A stretch of 60,000 nt of DNA from Polytrichum commune (GCA_950295325.1 OX485804.1:27964001-28024000); one strand, 5' to 3'; shown: positions 34,525 through 46,439, counted from the first letter of the stretch. The notes: a model not told the origin generated them from the sequence alone. Made by a program: numbers and translations.

Positions 34525-35467
34525 CCGTAGTTAAATAGCAGATTCGGCACAAAATAATTCTAAAAATAGATGCCTAAAATTTTGGAATATTATTGGCATT
34601 TTTTGCCGAATATATAATTAATTATTTTTCAAAATTGCCTAAAAGTAAGAAATTTTTACTTCTCACTAGAGTTTTACTTACAATGGAAGCATATGTGAAT
34701 TTTGAAGGAGAGAAGGTGCTCCTTTTGTAATCAAGCTCACGTACATTAGTCCACAAAGAATATGGGTTAAGAAGTAGCAAGACTCTAGGCGAGGCTTTTC
34801 AAATGTGTTGTACACAAATTTTTGGAGTCCAATTGAGCATAGAAGATGAAGTTTTATAGAATTTTGTCCAACTAACAAAAGTTGAGAAATCAATCCTTCT
34901 TCCACCTCCAACAAGTTTTGTGTCAAAATAAGTCTTTATGCAAAAGATATGGACAAAACATTGCAGCCGTGTAAAGATCAAAAAATTAAAATGCGTTCAT
35001 AACAGTTTTTTGGAGCTCATTTGTGCATAGAAGATCAACTTTTTTGGAATTTTGTTGGTCTAAGAAAAGTTTAGAAATCAAGTAATCTTTCACCTCCAAC
35101 AAATTTTATGTCATTTGAAGACTCTATGCAAAAGTTATGCGTGCTATTAAAATGAAGTCTAACGCGGTGCTTCACCTCAAAGTTTACATATCCCATATGC
35201 ATTGTTGAACACAACTCCACTCTACTTGCATAAAGCACAGAACATTCTCAACTCTTCACTCTCATCTTACTTGTCATTCAATGCAAGAGAGATGTATAAG
35301 ACATAAGTTGAAATAGAAAATTAAAAATGAATGTAAGCCGAATTTTTAAAAATTAAAAGAGAAAATTGCCGAAAATTTAAATATACTATTTTTAGGTGCC
35401 GAACCTACTTTTTGAACTTTAATTAAATATTAGGCAGCAAGTTGCCTAACCTGCTAGTAAACTACGG
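34525..35467. mobile_element. TIR element (943 bp) flanked by TA with an internal tandem duplication
   Basis: TA at 34523-34524 and 35468-35469. Inverted ends CCGTAGTTAAATAGCAG and CCGTAGTTTACTAGCAG; GCCGAA/TTCGGC words cluster just inside both. The middle holds two ~135 bp direct copies (34818-34953, 35009-35140) sharing GCATAGAAGATSAA, CACCTCCAACAA and TATGCAAAAG.TAT. It encodes no transposase. Confidence 0.78.
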
Positions 35468-35469
35468 TA

Positions 35470-36807
35470 TCATCCATACAAACCTAATTAAGGCTTGCTG
35501 GTAACAAACGGAATCTCAATACTGAGAAGTTCTAGCGTTGAGTGATTTCAAAGAGTACATTTAAGTGACACTACATACCATAAATGGTGTAATCCTCCGC
35601 CTGAGGTTTTCTTTGGCCCATCAAGGTTTTGAAGAGACCATTTTATAGCAGCAATGGCTTCCTCTTCTTGGTTGTTTGTGTCCTCATGTATAGCGGCATC
35701 ACCAAGTTGTATGCTTGTATGCTTGTATTGCAACTTGTATGCTTTGATATTAAGTTTTAGTGTAGCGGTACAAGTTGGTCGAACCATAAATTGATGGACA
35801 TAATTGGATAACCTATTCTTCGTAAGTTAGTTAGAAGTCGTGGGGATAACATTGCATGTCAATGCGTTGATTACTTGTGCGAAGCAAATATTTTGCGTGC
35901 AACTACACCCTGTTTTAAAATATGTAAGGCTCTAACATGATTCATGTCACTAGTCTTGAATGCACGAGCTAATTACAGCCATGTCAAAAACGGCAAAGCA
36001 TATCACCTGAGGGACCACATACGGGTGAATGTTCACATTCTATCAATAGTGACACACATTCAATGTCCTATTCTTCCAATGTTTTAGAGTTCAGCAAAAA
36101 CTTAAGAGGTTTGATATTTTAAAATTTGGGATGCTTGAAATAGAACATTGTGTGAGAATGATATTTTATTGTTACAAAAATGCAAGTGCAAGTGGAGGGA
36201 TTCAAACATGAATCTTTTTCCTCTCAAAATTATTCCAACTGTTCTATTCATACATTCTTGAGGGAGATGATGGAAATTTCACACCTGTCAATGATATTAA
36301 GAGCAAGGTTGGAGTATAATTTCATGTTCTCCGCAATGTTGCCCTCGAGGGAATATCAAAATCCTCTCCCACCTTCTTCTTTATCATTGAGACCCTCTGA
36401 GAACAAATTGGGAACATCAATCTCTCATGTACACCTATCTTGATTATAAAACATTTGTACAATGTAATATTGTAACACTAAAATATTATTGCTATGGAAC
36501 ATTGGGTTACTAAAACGCTGAAAATCATAACGGATATAGTACTTAGACACAGTTCCCAAAGCATAGACTTTTGCATGGCCTGACATGGCCATAATTAGCT
36601 TGTGCATTCAAGACTAGTGACGGAAGTTATGTTAGGAGACAAGAAGCACGAGAGTACTGCATGTGGGCCTCAATTTTGGCTCCTAGCTTTCGTTTCATGC
36701 ACTTCATAAAGGCTGTCATTGTACTACGCCTCCCTCTTCTTTAGTTGGAATTAATTAGTTAGTCTGTTTTCTCAACTATGTACCCTCCCCCTGTATATCA
36801 ATTTCAG
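35470..36807. other. Non-coding stretch
   Basis: I see no gene or structured repeat that I can support. Confidence 0.35.
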
Positions 36808-38046
36808 GCAAGAGCACCCCCACTCCATGAGTCTGGATGGGTTCAAGCCAATGTTCAAGATTGAAGTCTTCAATGCCCTTCAAATGCGATTTGGCCCTTC
36901 AAAATAGAGAGAGAGAGAGAGAGAGAGAAGAGAAGAAACTTCGATCCCCAGTAGGGACTGACGTGAATGAAGTGTCTATTCGTTCCACCCCTAGACCTAT
37001 GTCCATGGGACATAAGAATAGAAGTAAAGAACTACTTCCCCCTTTCGAGAGTAGACACTATAGTCACAAGTAACCAATATCAAATAGAAAAATATAAATA
37101 AGGGTTAATCAATGTAGGGTTTGTTTTGTGCGAAGTTGAGACGTTAGGCTATGAGCTCATTGTTGTGTGGAGATGACGTTTTTCATATATAACTTTGGTA
37201 CAGCTAGGGGGGGTCTTGTATTTGAGGTAGAGGTTGGTGGTTTTCTAGTCTTCTTTTGTGGAGGAGGAAGGACATGGCGTATTGTATGGCAATGTTATTG
37301 ATGTTTTTGAAGGTATTTCGGATGGATGACATAGGTAGTTTAAATTTGTCTTCAAGTAGTTTCATTGATGGAATGTGTGTTGCGGCTCTGGCGCCTGCTG
37401 TAATGACAATGAGCGGATCGATTTCCAGCCCAAAGCAGCAATGTTTTCTATCAATGATTTGTATTTGTTGGCTTTAGTTTCTAGTGTTTCTGGTGAGAAT
37501 CTATCATTACAGTATGTGAATTCAATGAATTGTATGGTAAGTGTTTGGTCTATATTTGTGGGGGGTTCATTTTGATATGGTAACCCTTTAACGCAAAGAA
37601 TGTCGGGTCTAAATCGAGAGTTACAATGGCATCTTTGGGTTCCACATGTGCAGGGTAATAGCCACCCTTCAAAATATACCTCTCTCAAAACAACCCTTCA
37701 AAACGTAACCCCAAATTGAAATTGAAGATGTCACTTGAAGTCCTCAATATAATTTGCCCACCACAAGAACCAACAAACGAAGGGCATTGTCACTACAAGA
37801 AGTGGAGTTAGATGGTTGATTCTTAATTCTTCACATTGTACTGGAAACATGTACCATACAATTCATGCACACATTTAATACGAGTTTTGGATGTCATTTC
37901 TATATTCTTAGATTGACGTCTTGGATTTGAACCAACCCTTTAAATGAAGGGCTGAAATTTGAGAGCCCTTCAAAATGAAACTCATACGTGGGCTTCAATC
38001 TTGAACGTTGGTTCAAGCCAAATTGTTGGTGGCATGAGGTGTCTTG
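36808..38046. mobile_element. Putative inverted-repeat element carrying a retroelement fragment
   Basis: GTTCAAGCCAATGTTCAAG at ~36841 is mirrored by CTTGAACGTTGGTTCAAGCC at ~38000. CCCTTCAAA words cluster inside both ends. Outer edges (CAAGAGCACCCCCAC, CAAGACACCTC) are imperfect, and no target duplication was found. A (GA)n tract lies near 36907. Confidence 0.5.
37204..37665 (-). pseudogene. Retroelement C-terminal fragment, copy A (endonuclease-like pattern)
   Basis: The reverse strand reads a Cys/His cluster (CTCGTQRCHC), RPDILCVKG, then TIQFIEFTYCND, K..KY..LI and GW. After a one-base deletion near 37428 it continues DPLIVITAGARAATHIPS to a stop at 37204. Order and spacing match copy B. 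The R-P-D...E...K arrangement resembles the PD-(D/E)XK-like domain at the C-terminus of some early-branching non-LTR retrotransposons. That reading is inference; the homology between A and B is directly visible. No adjacent reverse transcriptase was seen. Confidence 0.5.
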
Positions 38047-38299
38047 TCTTGAATTTGTGCGTTGCCCATTTCGGCTCAAGCTCTTGGTTCTGACAAGGCA
38101 TGGGGAGCTAGAGGTGTCTTTTGTAGAAGTAATAACCTTGTGATCATTTGAAAATGGACATTTCACAGACACTAGATGGTTTGGTTTTGGGCGAACCAAC
38201 CCTTACACTCGTTCCTTGTTGGATGCCTAAACCCTTGCCTCCAAGGAACCAATGTACATGTTGTTTCACCCCAGCCATGGTTTGGGGGTTGTTTGTGGT

Positions 38300-38400
38300 A
38301 GGGTCCTTGTGGTTTCCACCTCCCCTTTAAGTGAGTGTGTCTTCTTCGTTCTTAATTCATTATGGCATTGGCTTGTTGGCCTTCTATCTCAAACAAATGA
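38300..38400 (+). mobile_element. LINE family L, 3'-terminal fragment (L4)
   Basis: CCACCTCCCC, GTGAGTGTGT, TTAATTCA, GGCATTGGCT and GTTGGCCTTCTATCTCAAA run parallel to the 3' UTR of the larger L copies (reverse strand at 49060-49160 and 47375-47480). Confidence 0.65.
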
Positions 38401-38756
38401 AAATACATCAGTCCTTGATATGGTAACATGTGTAAAATAAGAGCAACTAAGGGCCATGAGGGGGGATGGAGTTTGGAATTAATGTGCACTTAATGTAGGC
38501 TTCTCATATTCGGACTAAGATTTATGTAGACTTTCATTCAACAAACCTCTCTCTCTCCCTCCCTCCCTCCCTCTCACCTAAATATTTTGAAGTTGAGTTG
38601 GCATGGGTTGGAAGGATGCTTAGTCTCTTAAATTGAGTGCATATAACTTTCATTTTAAGGATGCATTTTCTAAAGAGAAATTTTAAAACTTCAACATATT
38701 TTTTGAGTATGTCATGGCAAGACAAAATGTGTGTGTGTCTGTGACGCATCTTTGTA

Positions 38757-39122
38757 ATGTAGATGTACCTAAATCAAACATAACAATAATCTAGACGACT
38801 ATATTTGAGTGGTATGTGGTAAGGTGCAACTCTAAGAGTCATACTAAAAAGGTTTGTGTTTAAAGAGATTGGACTATGTGCTCAAAACATGTTAATCATT
38901 CTAGACTCATAGTCAACATGACTGGGACACCTATACAACCACTTGATCAGAAGAAGAATATTCTCTTTAATTATGAATCAAATATCTCACAAACTCCAAA
39001 CATCGTGAAGCAAATGACTAGGAAAATTTTGGATTTGCTAAACAACTTGCAATAATTGTGTGTTTCGTATCCTAAGAGAAGTGGGTGCAAAGAGAAAAAC
39101 ATTCAAATAACACACGTCAACC
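38757..39122 (+). mobile_element. MITE family F1, copy H
   Basis: The ATATTTGAGTGGTATGTGG, GATTGGACTATGTGCTCAAA, TTAATCATTCTAG and AGAGAAGTGGGTGCAAAG blocks are in order. The right end is ..GTCAACC, then TTA (39123-39125). The left end is approximate. Confidence 0.75.
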
Positions 39123-39257
39123 TTATTTTTGTGTTCCCAAAGTTTTTTATCAAAAAAATCTCCATAGATTGATATGGGAAGTATTAGGCATAGTGTTTGG
39201 GGAGATTTTTGGCATAATCGGTCAAAACCCTAGTGTTTCCAAGTCCAACTGGTGAAG

Positions 39258-39721
39258 GTAAATGACCCATTCCCAACTAGTTGAGCAATTTAACATATTT
39301 ACAATTTGGATATAATGTTGAAAGAAATTCTCCGTGTAGAGAAATAGAGTTTAGAAAAAAACTATATTTTTGAAAAAAATTCCTCAAAAATTAAATTACC
39401 CAAAAAAATTTAAGTGAAGATTTTGTTTACCCTATTCTCGTCATATAGGTTACCCTATTTATGCCCATTTGTTAGTTGCATAGTTGATTTTGCGTGATGC
39501 CTGTAATTGTTAATTGTGACACCTATACATGCTTTTAATCTACACCTCATGCCATGCTACCCAAAGATGAGGAGTCAACATATCAAGAGGTTACCCAACT
39601 TCTGCCTATACAGTGTCAAAAGCGATATGTAATTCGTGTCAAGTTGCACAAATATAGACCACCCTATGTTGGGGTGAAATTGGGGAGGTGGGGGGGGGGT
39701 AATTGAGAATGGGTCATTTAC
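39258..39721. mobile_element. Small inverted-repeat element (464 bp)
   Basis: GTAAATGACCCATTCCCAA at the left is mirrored by TTGAGAATGGGTCATTTAC at the right. The interior is A/T rich with G10 at 39690-39699. The outer flanks CTGGT and GTTACATG rejoin to resemble CTGGTTACACG at 46793, which suggests insertion into the 60 bp module. The target duplication is unclear. Confidence 0.6.
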
Positions 39722-40371
39722 GTTACATGTTGTGATATGTTAATTACCTTTAATATTTTTAAGTCTATTCTACACATTCCTCTAAAATGATGGATAATTT
39801 TCCTGAAGTCTTGAACTTCAACCGGTTATTTCTCAAACTCAACCAGTTATTTCATCTGTTACTAGTTGTCCGTTTTCCCCATATTTTGATTAGGTGGATG
39901 GAGATTCCAGAGTTCAAAGATTTTTTTTTTTAAATACTTGAATTATCATCAGTGTCATTTAGTTGTTCAATTGTTTAATCCATGAAAAAAAATCATTCAT
40001 TGTAATTGCCTAAATGTGGTCCAAATAAATCCTTCACATGTTTGTCTTTGTAAGCCACCTTTGAAGTACTAGGTCTTCAAAACATATTTTATGTTGCATC
40101 TTTGCTTTGAGGTTGACTTGTATTGCTTAATTACTCCTCTTCTCTCCACACTTGTCCTTTTTGGGGGGGCTACAAAGACCACCGATCTCACAATTGTACA
40201 AAATTTTAGGAATATTGTGTCACTCAACATTCTTGCATGCTTTGCTTGTCGTAAAGTGTTGCCATTTTGAAGGACTCGTGGGCATACAACTACCGTATAC
40301 ATACAAACATGTGCATCATTATGTATACAAAATGCAAATGACACATGTCCACACCTCCTCTTAAATTACAC
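39722..40371. other. Non-coding stretch
   Basis: No gene was recognised before the retroelement fragment at 40372. Confidence 0.3.
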
Positions 40372-40941
40372 ACAAAGATTTATTGAAGGTTTACGAATTA
40401 ACCGACACAACAAAGCAACCCATGCCATCGTGGTGGCCCTAGCATTACAGAAAGCCACCCACACCCATGCACTAGTGAACACTGGCACAAATGGTAAACC
40501 TTTACAAGACAACATTGCACCTCCGAGAATGTTACAATGCAAATGCACATGCCTAGCCCGACTAAGACAAAATATCACCAACCTCGTTTAACAAGGAAGC
40601 TCTCCCACCCCACTCCCTCACACGACATCACAATACAAATCAATGAATTTACTTATTGCCACAACTGCTATATAAAAAACCCTATCCAAGGAAAACACGA
40701 AAAATACAAGCCACTTATAGAAACCCCCTGCCAACATGGATGGAGAGTGAACACCCTCGTAGTGCCCACCATGGGAGTTAGAGGTGCAATACATACTCCT
40801 ACAACACAGTTCTTTGATTAACTAAAACTCCCTAAATGCATCATCAAAGCACTCATGAACGAAATCCAAATTATAGTTGTCAAACACTTGCATATTTTTC
40901 TTAATAAACGTAAACAAGAAAGAAACCAACAACCCACATGA
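40372..40941 (+). pseudogene. Retroelement C-terminal fragment, copy B
   Basis: It begins QRFIEGLRINRHNKATHAIV, has a Cys pair (CKCTCL), shifts frame near 40545-40580, then reads TIQINEFTYCHN, K.EKYKPLI, GWRVNTLV and GVRGAIHTP. An in-frame TGA-free stop (TAA, near 40819) is followed by LKLPKCIIKALMNEI and HIFLNKRKQERN. It is homologous to copy A throughout. Here the R-P-D stretch is missing and replaced by a short gap, so it cannot be functional. Confidence 0.5.
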
Positions 40942-42257
40942 CCATCATAATCCACTAGTTACCAATACACCAATGGCCCCATTGCACAACCAAGGTTGAG
41001 TTAACACATGCCAACTTACAAGTAAGAAGTAAACCACCCCGAAGACCATCCATGCAATGCATGGATACTTCATCATGATGAACGGGTCAATCTCAAGCGA
41101 GTGCCATGAAGCACACACGTTCCATTTAATTTCTTATACAAACATGTGCAACAATAGAAATTTAAAAAAAAGAGTCATGTACATGTGTTTCATTCACAAC
41201 GACTTTGGAACCCCTATGTACATCTTGAACTTGAGATTTACAAACATGAAAGCAACGACTAACTTCATGCCTTAATAATCTATGAGCCACAAAAAAAAAC
41301 AATAACTTCTTTACCCACCGTACTATATTGCTTATCCGAACCACAAGTTTGTTGAGTAGGGTTACCTACCCTAGTGTAAATTGTACAGCTATTTTCTAAG
41401 TTTAGTACGATTCTTTGTAAGTCACTTAACCATAAATGCCGGAATTGTGTGGGACACGTCCCGCACAAGGCACACAAAGCCACCATCTATAATGATGTGG
41501 TGGGAAATATGACCAAGTATGGGGACAAAAAGAATAGAGATGGTAAGGAAATCATTAAGGGAAAGAGAACATTAAAGAATATCAAAATGAAAATGTATGA
41601 GGTTGCATGAACGCTTATATCTTCCTAAATCAATATCGCTATGAGTCTTAAGTTATCAAGTTCTTAACATGAATTAACTCATAATTAAATCCTTGCGTAT
41701 CTCTTTCATTCCGCTTTCATTCTTCATACTAAAATGATTCTTGAACCTACGATATCTAAGACTCAAAATTGTGATTGATTGCCTAGAGAAAATTAAATAC
41801 AACAAGCGGTGTGAATATAAGAGGTGTTATGACATAATTTTTGATTTGATAGAAATTAAGTATAGGAATATATTGATGAAATTGTTTATTGCATTGTTTT
41901 CTTAAAATAGAATATGCCCAATTATAACTTAACCTCAAACTGTAATTTATTTATAGCTAGGACTAAGATGCAACAATTGCATACTCTGGCCATTTAAAGC
42001 TGAACTATCAAAATAAAACATATGCACTAAAAATAGACTGTAATCCATTTATATATGAGACTGTACTACAATTATTGTGAGTGTGCTAAAAATAGATTAC
42101 ATCACATATATTTGTGATTCCAAAAATACTAAAAGTCAATAGTATAAGAAGGAAACTACCTCATAAGAAGGATTGAAAATTAAGGGAAAATACTAAGTTC
42201 AAGAGAATGACTCAAAGATGCCTTTTCAAGAGTTGATAAGAAAATGGGAGGTTAGTA
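40942..42257. other. AT-rich non-coding stretch
   Basis: No gene was recognised. Confidence 0.35.
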
Positions 42258-43249
42258 CAGTCCTACCTCTTTAATACGACACTCGATAATACGACAACCT
42301 CGATATTATGACACAAATTTCGTAAACCAAACTTCCTAGTTCAAATCTACCTCTATACTACAACTATGACAATGTTAATACGACACTCCTAGACCCCCCA
42401 AATGTCATATTATAGAGGTAATAATGCATTTATATGGTGGGTCCCACACACTTATATATACATAAATTCATAATTTATTTTAAATTCATAAATCTTATAC
42501 ATATGAAGTTTGGATTAAGGAAGTTTAAATGTAAAATGATGAAATAAACATGAGAACCATGGGAACTAGGTTCTCTTTCTAAAACCCTACTCATGAGGAC
42601 CAAAGAGAAAAATCGAGATTGATCAAGGAGTCCGAAGACCTGGCCCTTCTTATATCAAAACTGCAGCTTGGATCAGATGAGATGCCATTTGAAGAGTATG
42701 TGGTAATGGAAGGTGAAGACATCATTGAGGTTGAATATTGCATGTCAGAGTTGGTTGATATGGCCTTAGGAAAGAGAATAGAGCCAGTTAGTTTGGACCT
42801 TACTGCTGAGACCGTAAACCCTTTAGATGTTGATGAGAGACCTCCACTTATTGTGAAACTGACGGATGCTCAACAACATGCTCAGCTATTAGCTACATTT
42901 TTTTATGGACAATTCATTAGACTTCACTCCCGCAAATCTGATGAAATTGCAGGGCATAATAGAGAAGCTCAATAGGATATATGTTGCTAACTTGAAGTGG
43001 CAACATCAGCGGACTATTGATTCCTTCTTCAAGTCCACATAGGTTTAGTGAGGAGAATTTGCATATTTGTAATACATTTGAAAGAATACTCATTTTTACA
43101 TATGGAAAAATATCTCAAGTGTGTTTTTATGAAGTACCTCGTTATTGTGACAACCAGGTCCAATTTGTCATATTATTGAATATGTGACACCTCGATAATA
43201 CGACCTTTTTCTCGTTTCCCAAACGTGTCATATTAAAGAGGTAGGACTG
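42258..43249. mobile_element. Pogo-like (Tc1/mariner) non-autonomous transposon, 992 bp
   Basis: TA target duplication (42256-42257, 43250-43251). Inverted ends CAGTCCTACCTCTTTAATA are near-identical at both ends, with repeated CTCGATAATACGAC words inside. CAG at the tips plus a TA target is the pogo/Tigger/Emigrant pattern. It encloses the C-terminal part of a transposase; the DNA-binding and DDE parts are deleted. Confidence 0.88.
42619..43042 (+). pseudogene. C-terminal remnant of a pogo/Tigger-type transposase
   Basis: An open frame of 118 codons (42619-42975) is acidic in the middle (VVMEGEDIIEVEYC), like the region after the DDE domain in pogo-type proteins. At the T7 run (42898-42904) the likely true frame shifts by one base. 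From 42905 it reads MDNSLDFTPANLMKLQ and IEKLNRIYVANLKW to a TAG at 43040-43042, ending QRTIDSFFKST. QxxIxxFF (43007-43030) has the form of a PCNA-interacting box, reported for pogo transposase. One surplus T explains the break. Without the catalytic part it cannot transpose. Confidence 0.65.
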
Positions 43250-43251
43250 TA

Positions 43252-43434
43252 TAGGCATTACCACACATGTAGAGAGAAAATCTTCTCTACATCCTAAGAG
43301 AGTGTCCAACAACAACTTTATTATTATTAAATTGATTTCTACATATGTTGCAATGGAAAAAAAGTTCCAGTAATGAAGACTAACAATTAGGAGACTAGAA
43401 AGAAGAATCGAAAGAGATTTTTATTTGGAACGAA
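43252..43434. other. Non-coding spacer
   Basis: Nothing was recognised. Confidence 0.3.
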
Positions 43435-43775
43435 AGGTTAATTGGTTACTTGGCTACTTGGGTTCTTAGCTATTTGCCACAAAGAATAAATGTTACTTGG
43501 TTACTTGGTCAACTTGATACTCGAAGAAAAGATATTTAGTTACATGGGCACTTAATTACTTGCTACAAGGAAGAGAGTTGCATGCTTACTTGGCTACTTA
43601 GTGATTTGGAGGTAAAGTGAATTTGTTACTTGGTTACTTATAGAAGAGATACTTGGCTACTTAGCAATTTGGAGGAAGAATTAATTTGTTACTTGGTTAA
43701 CTTATAAGAGAGTTACTTGGATACTTGGATTACTAGGCTACTTGGCTACTTGAAGACAAAGTTAACTAGCTACTT
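43435..43775 (+). repeat. Minisatellite-like TTACTTGGCTACTTGG array
   Basis: TTACTTGG/CTACTTGG/CTACTTAG octamer-type words recur about twenty times over 340 bp, with longer diverged units (GAATTTGTTACTTGGTTACTT, then AATTTGTTACTTGGTTAACTT) in the second half. Confidence 0.8.
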
Positions 43776-45974
43776 GAGAAGAAGAAGAGATGGTTGAAGT
43801 GGTGGTATTCCAGTGACATGGCCCGTGAATCAGTGCGCTTCCCATTAGATGATGTCAAGGAGAAAGAACTTGACGTATGGTTGGATAAAGCTTCGTTTTG
43901 GGCCTAGACTCAACCTTCACTGTTTTAATTTGTATTTTCTATCAATGTCACTTGAAAGTGCTTTTGTCATTGATTGTTGGTGTTGTGTTTGGGTTGTTAT
44001 GCAATTGGAAGATGAATTTGTACAATATCTCGAGATCATGGAAATACAAATCAAGATGAAGGTTCGCGGGGATGCACCAATACTGAAGCCCTTATATTAC
44101 GCATAGAAATGGCACATTGCATTGGACCAAGGCATGTCAACCATTTTTTCTAGGAAATGACGCACTCATGAAATCAAATCAACTCGACAAAGTAATTGGG
44201 GGTAGCATTGTAATCAAACAAGTTGTATACAAGTCATTGATTCATTCCTCTCTTATTTATATTGAAACTCTCAATCCTTCAAGTATTAAAACCTTCAATC
44301 TTTTAGGCTTGTAAACCTACCATACATTGAATGTTGTTTGTCATGAGCAGGTACTTCAAGTTGGATTGTGGGCTTCCAATGCCATCTCCCTTCCACTGGA
44401 ATTCCTTTGATTGTTAGCTGGAAGGATCTCACCCAATTTGGCTCAAAATGGGTCAAGTTCATCCTCAATGTTTGTTGACTTGCCACGGCCAAAACTCCGA
44501 TCAATACATTGTCCGTTTTGATGTCATGTTTTGGGCCTTCTCCATAGATCCAACCTCATTTTGCTTCTAACACGGGGTTGAGTCTCACACCTCTTCCGTT
44601 TATGACTTTATCAACAAATGTCTCCTTGTGGTGCCATGTAGACCTTCTACATTCTTTAGGTTGCTCGTGTTTGGTGACGATGTCCCTTTTAGATCTAAAT
44701 CTGACATTTTTGTGTAGTATGTTCCTACTCTACAATCAAATCTATCCAATACACTATTGTGAATAGCTCCCTGCCCAATTCGTCATCACAATATTTGGTT
44801 GATCACCTCAAAGCATGGATCTTAAAATGATTTAAAAATAAAATAAATGTCCAAGCTTACTTTCTTCTGTATGCAAGCCATCTCGCCCTTGTGTGCTCAT
44901 GTGAAACCCGTCTATGTTTGTATATGTGTATATAGCGTTCTAGTGAGCTTAGTTGGAAGGACATAACATATAGATGGATATAAACGTTGGTTTCCAAGTG
45001 AGCAAACATGAATGAAAAACTTGTTCGTCCATGGGAGCATGTGCCCTTTTGAGGAGGGGTTATATGTAGGTAATTCATAAGGATTCAAGCAACTATCTAT
45101 AGCGAGTGCTTGGGAAGGTTCTAAGTAAGTAGGTCCATGGGATGGCACCTTGCATTTGTGTGGCCCATTTGGTGAGGATTACAAATTATGACTAGTGAAG
45201 GTTTGGGTTTGACATCACTAGAGGCGAAAGCATGGAGCGATAATTATTTCTTTGGTTGTCTTGAATGCTTGAAATTAATATAGATTTGATTAAACTAATG
45301 ATTAAAGCCTTAAATGTTGGAAACTCAAGCTCGCCTACTTTGAGCTCATATTAATTCTTCTACATCAAAACAAAGTCTAACTGGTTATACTCTTGATTGG
45401 TATTTAGTGTTTGACCACATGAGTACACACAATTCACAAGCATGAAGAACGCATTTCAATTTATTGAAAAGCTAATGATGATGTTATTGCATTCCACCAA
45501 CTTCCTCTTAGATCCATCAACAAATGTCTTGGAAGTGGATCATGCATTTTAAGGCTTCTCTCCATGGAGTCTCATAATATCATGTCGTTGAACATTTCAA
45601 GTCTCTTTCGTGGGTTGGAGTTGCCATCGATCAATTTTGGCTCAATTGGTGATTCTCTTTACTCTTTACATGGCGGTATGACAAGCTTGAAGGCCCAACC
45701 ACACTAGACGTTGGTAGCTCGCTCCTCCCACCAACATCAATGGGCCCAAGTTATTTGATTGGATGTAAAGATAAAATCTCTCTTATTTACTCAAAGATCT
45801 TACCTCAACGATGCAGTCCATTGAACATTAGAATCCATGTGGAGGATTTGACGTTTAAGGAACGGTGTTAGATTGGTAAAATCTCTCCTAAAATAGGAGG
45901 AGACCAATGCATGTGGATGCAAGAGCTCATATTTTCACTTTGTTAGGGTTTGTGTTTTACCCAAGGACCAGTTA
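43776..45974. other. Intergenic DNA, no supported gene
   Basis: Short frames at 43849-44106 and 44857-45148 show no conserved features. ACATGGCGGT near 45668 resembles the L-family LINE 3' UTR, but the match is too short to call. Confidence 0.3.
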
Positions 45975-46393
45975 GAGCGTCTCCACCACACTAGGCACAT
46001 GCCAAATAAAGTATATAATATTTTATACCTTTGGGGAGCCCTCCATCTTGGGTGGGGCAGCTCATCATGGGTCAAAACCCACCAAAGCCAAGGCATACCC
46101 CCGTCATAATTAGGGAGCAATCAATAAGACAACGGCACCTATTATATGACACCAGATAAAGTAGGATATCAGAGTCTTTGATATTAAAGTAATCTCTTGG
46201 CGGGCTGCTATATGAATCATTTATGGCGGGGGAAGGTCTTAACTATACCCGGGCCGGTTCTAAATTACGGGGGGGGGGGGGGGGGGAGTGGCCACTAGTG
46301 GGGCTCACTTAATGTTGGTACCACCATCTAAGAACCTGGGATGCCCCATTTATGACGTTGGCATACCCCATGCCCGGTCTGGTGAGGACGTTC
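45975..46393. mobile_element. Harbinger-like MITE F4, 419 bp
   Basis: Ends GAGCGTCTCCACCACAC and (inverted) GAACGTCCTCACCAGAC, with TTA before and TAA after. GGCATACCCC/GGTATGCC words recur near both ends. G18 lies at 46269-46286. The flanking triplets are not identical, so confidence is moderate. Confidence 0.65.
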
Positions 46394-46439
46394 TAACCCC
46401 AGCGCAAGGCATAATGTGGATGTGTAATGTGACCATGGC

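Noticed and set aside
44857-45148. Protein-coding exon on the reverse strand
   Set aside because: Two overlapping short frames without any domain or splice signal.
45660-45740. Another LINE family L 3' end
   Set aside because: Only ACATGGCGGT and a few neighbouring bases match; too short to separate from chance.
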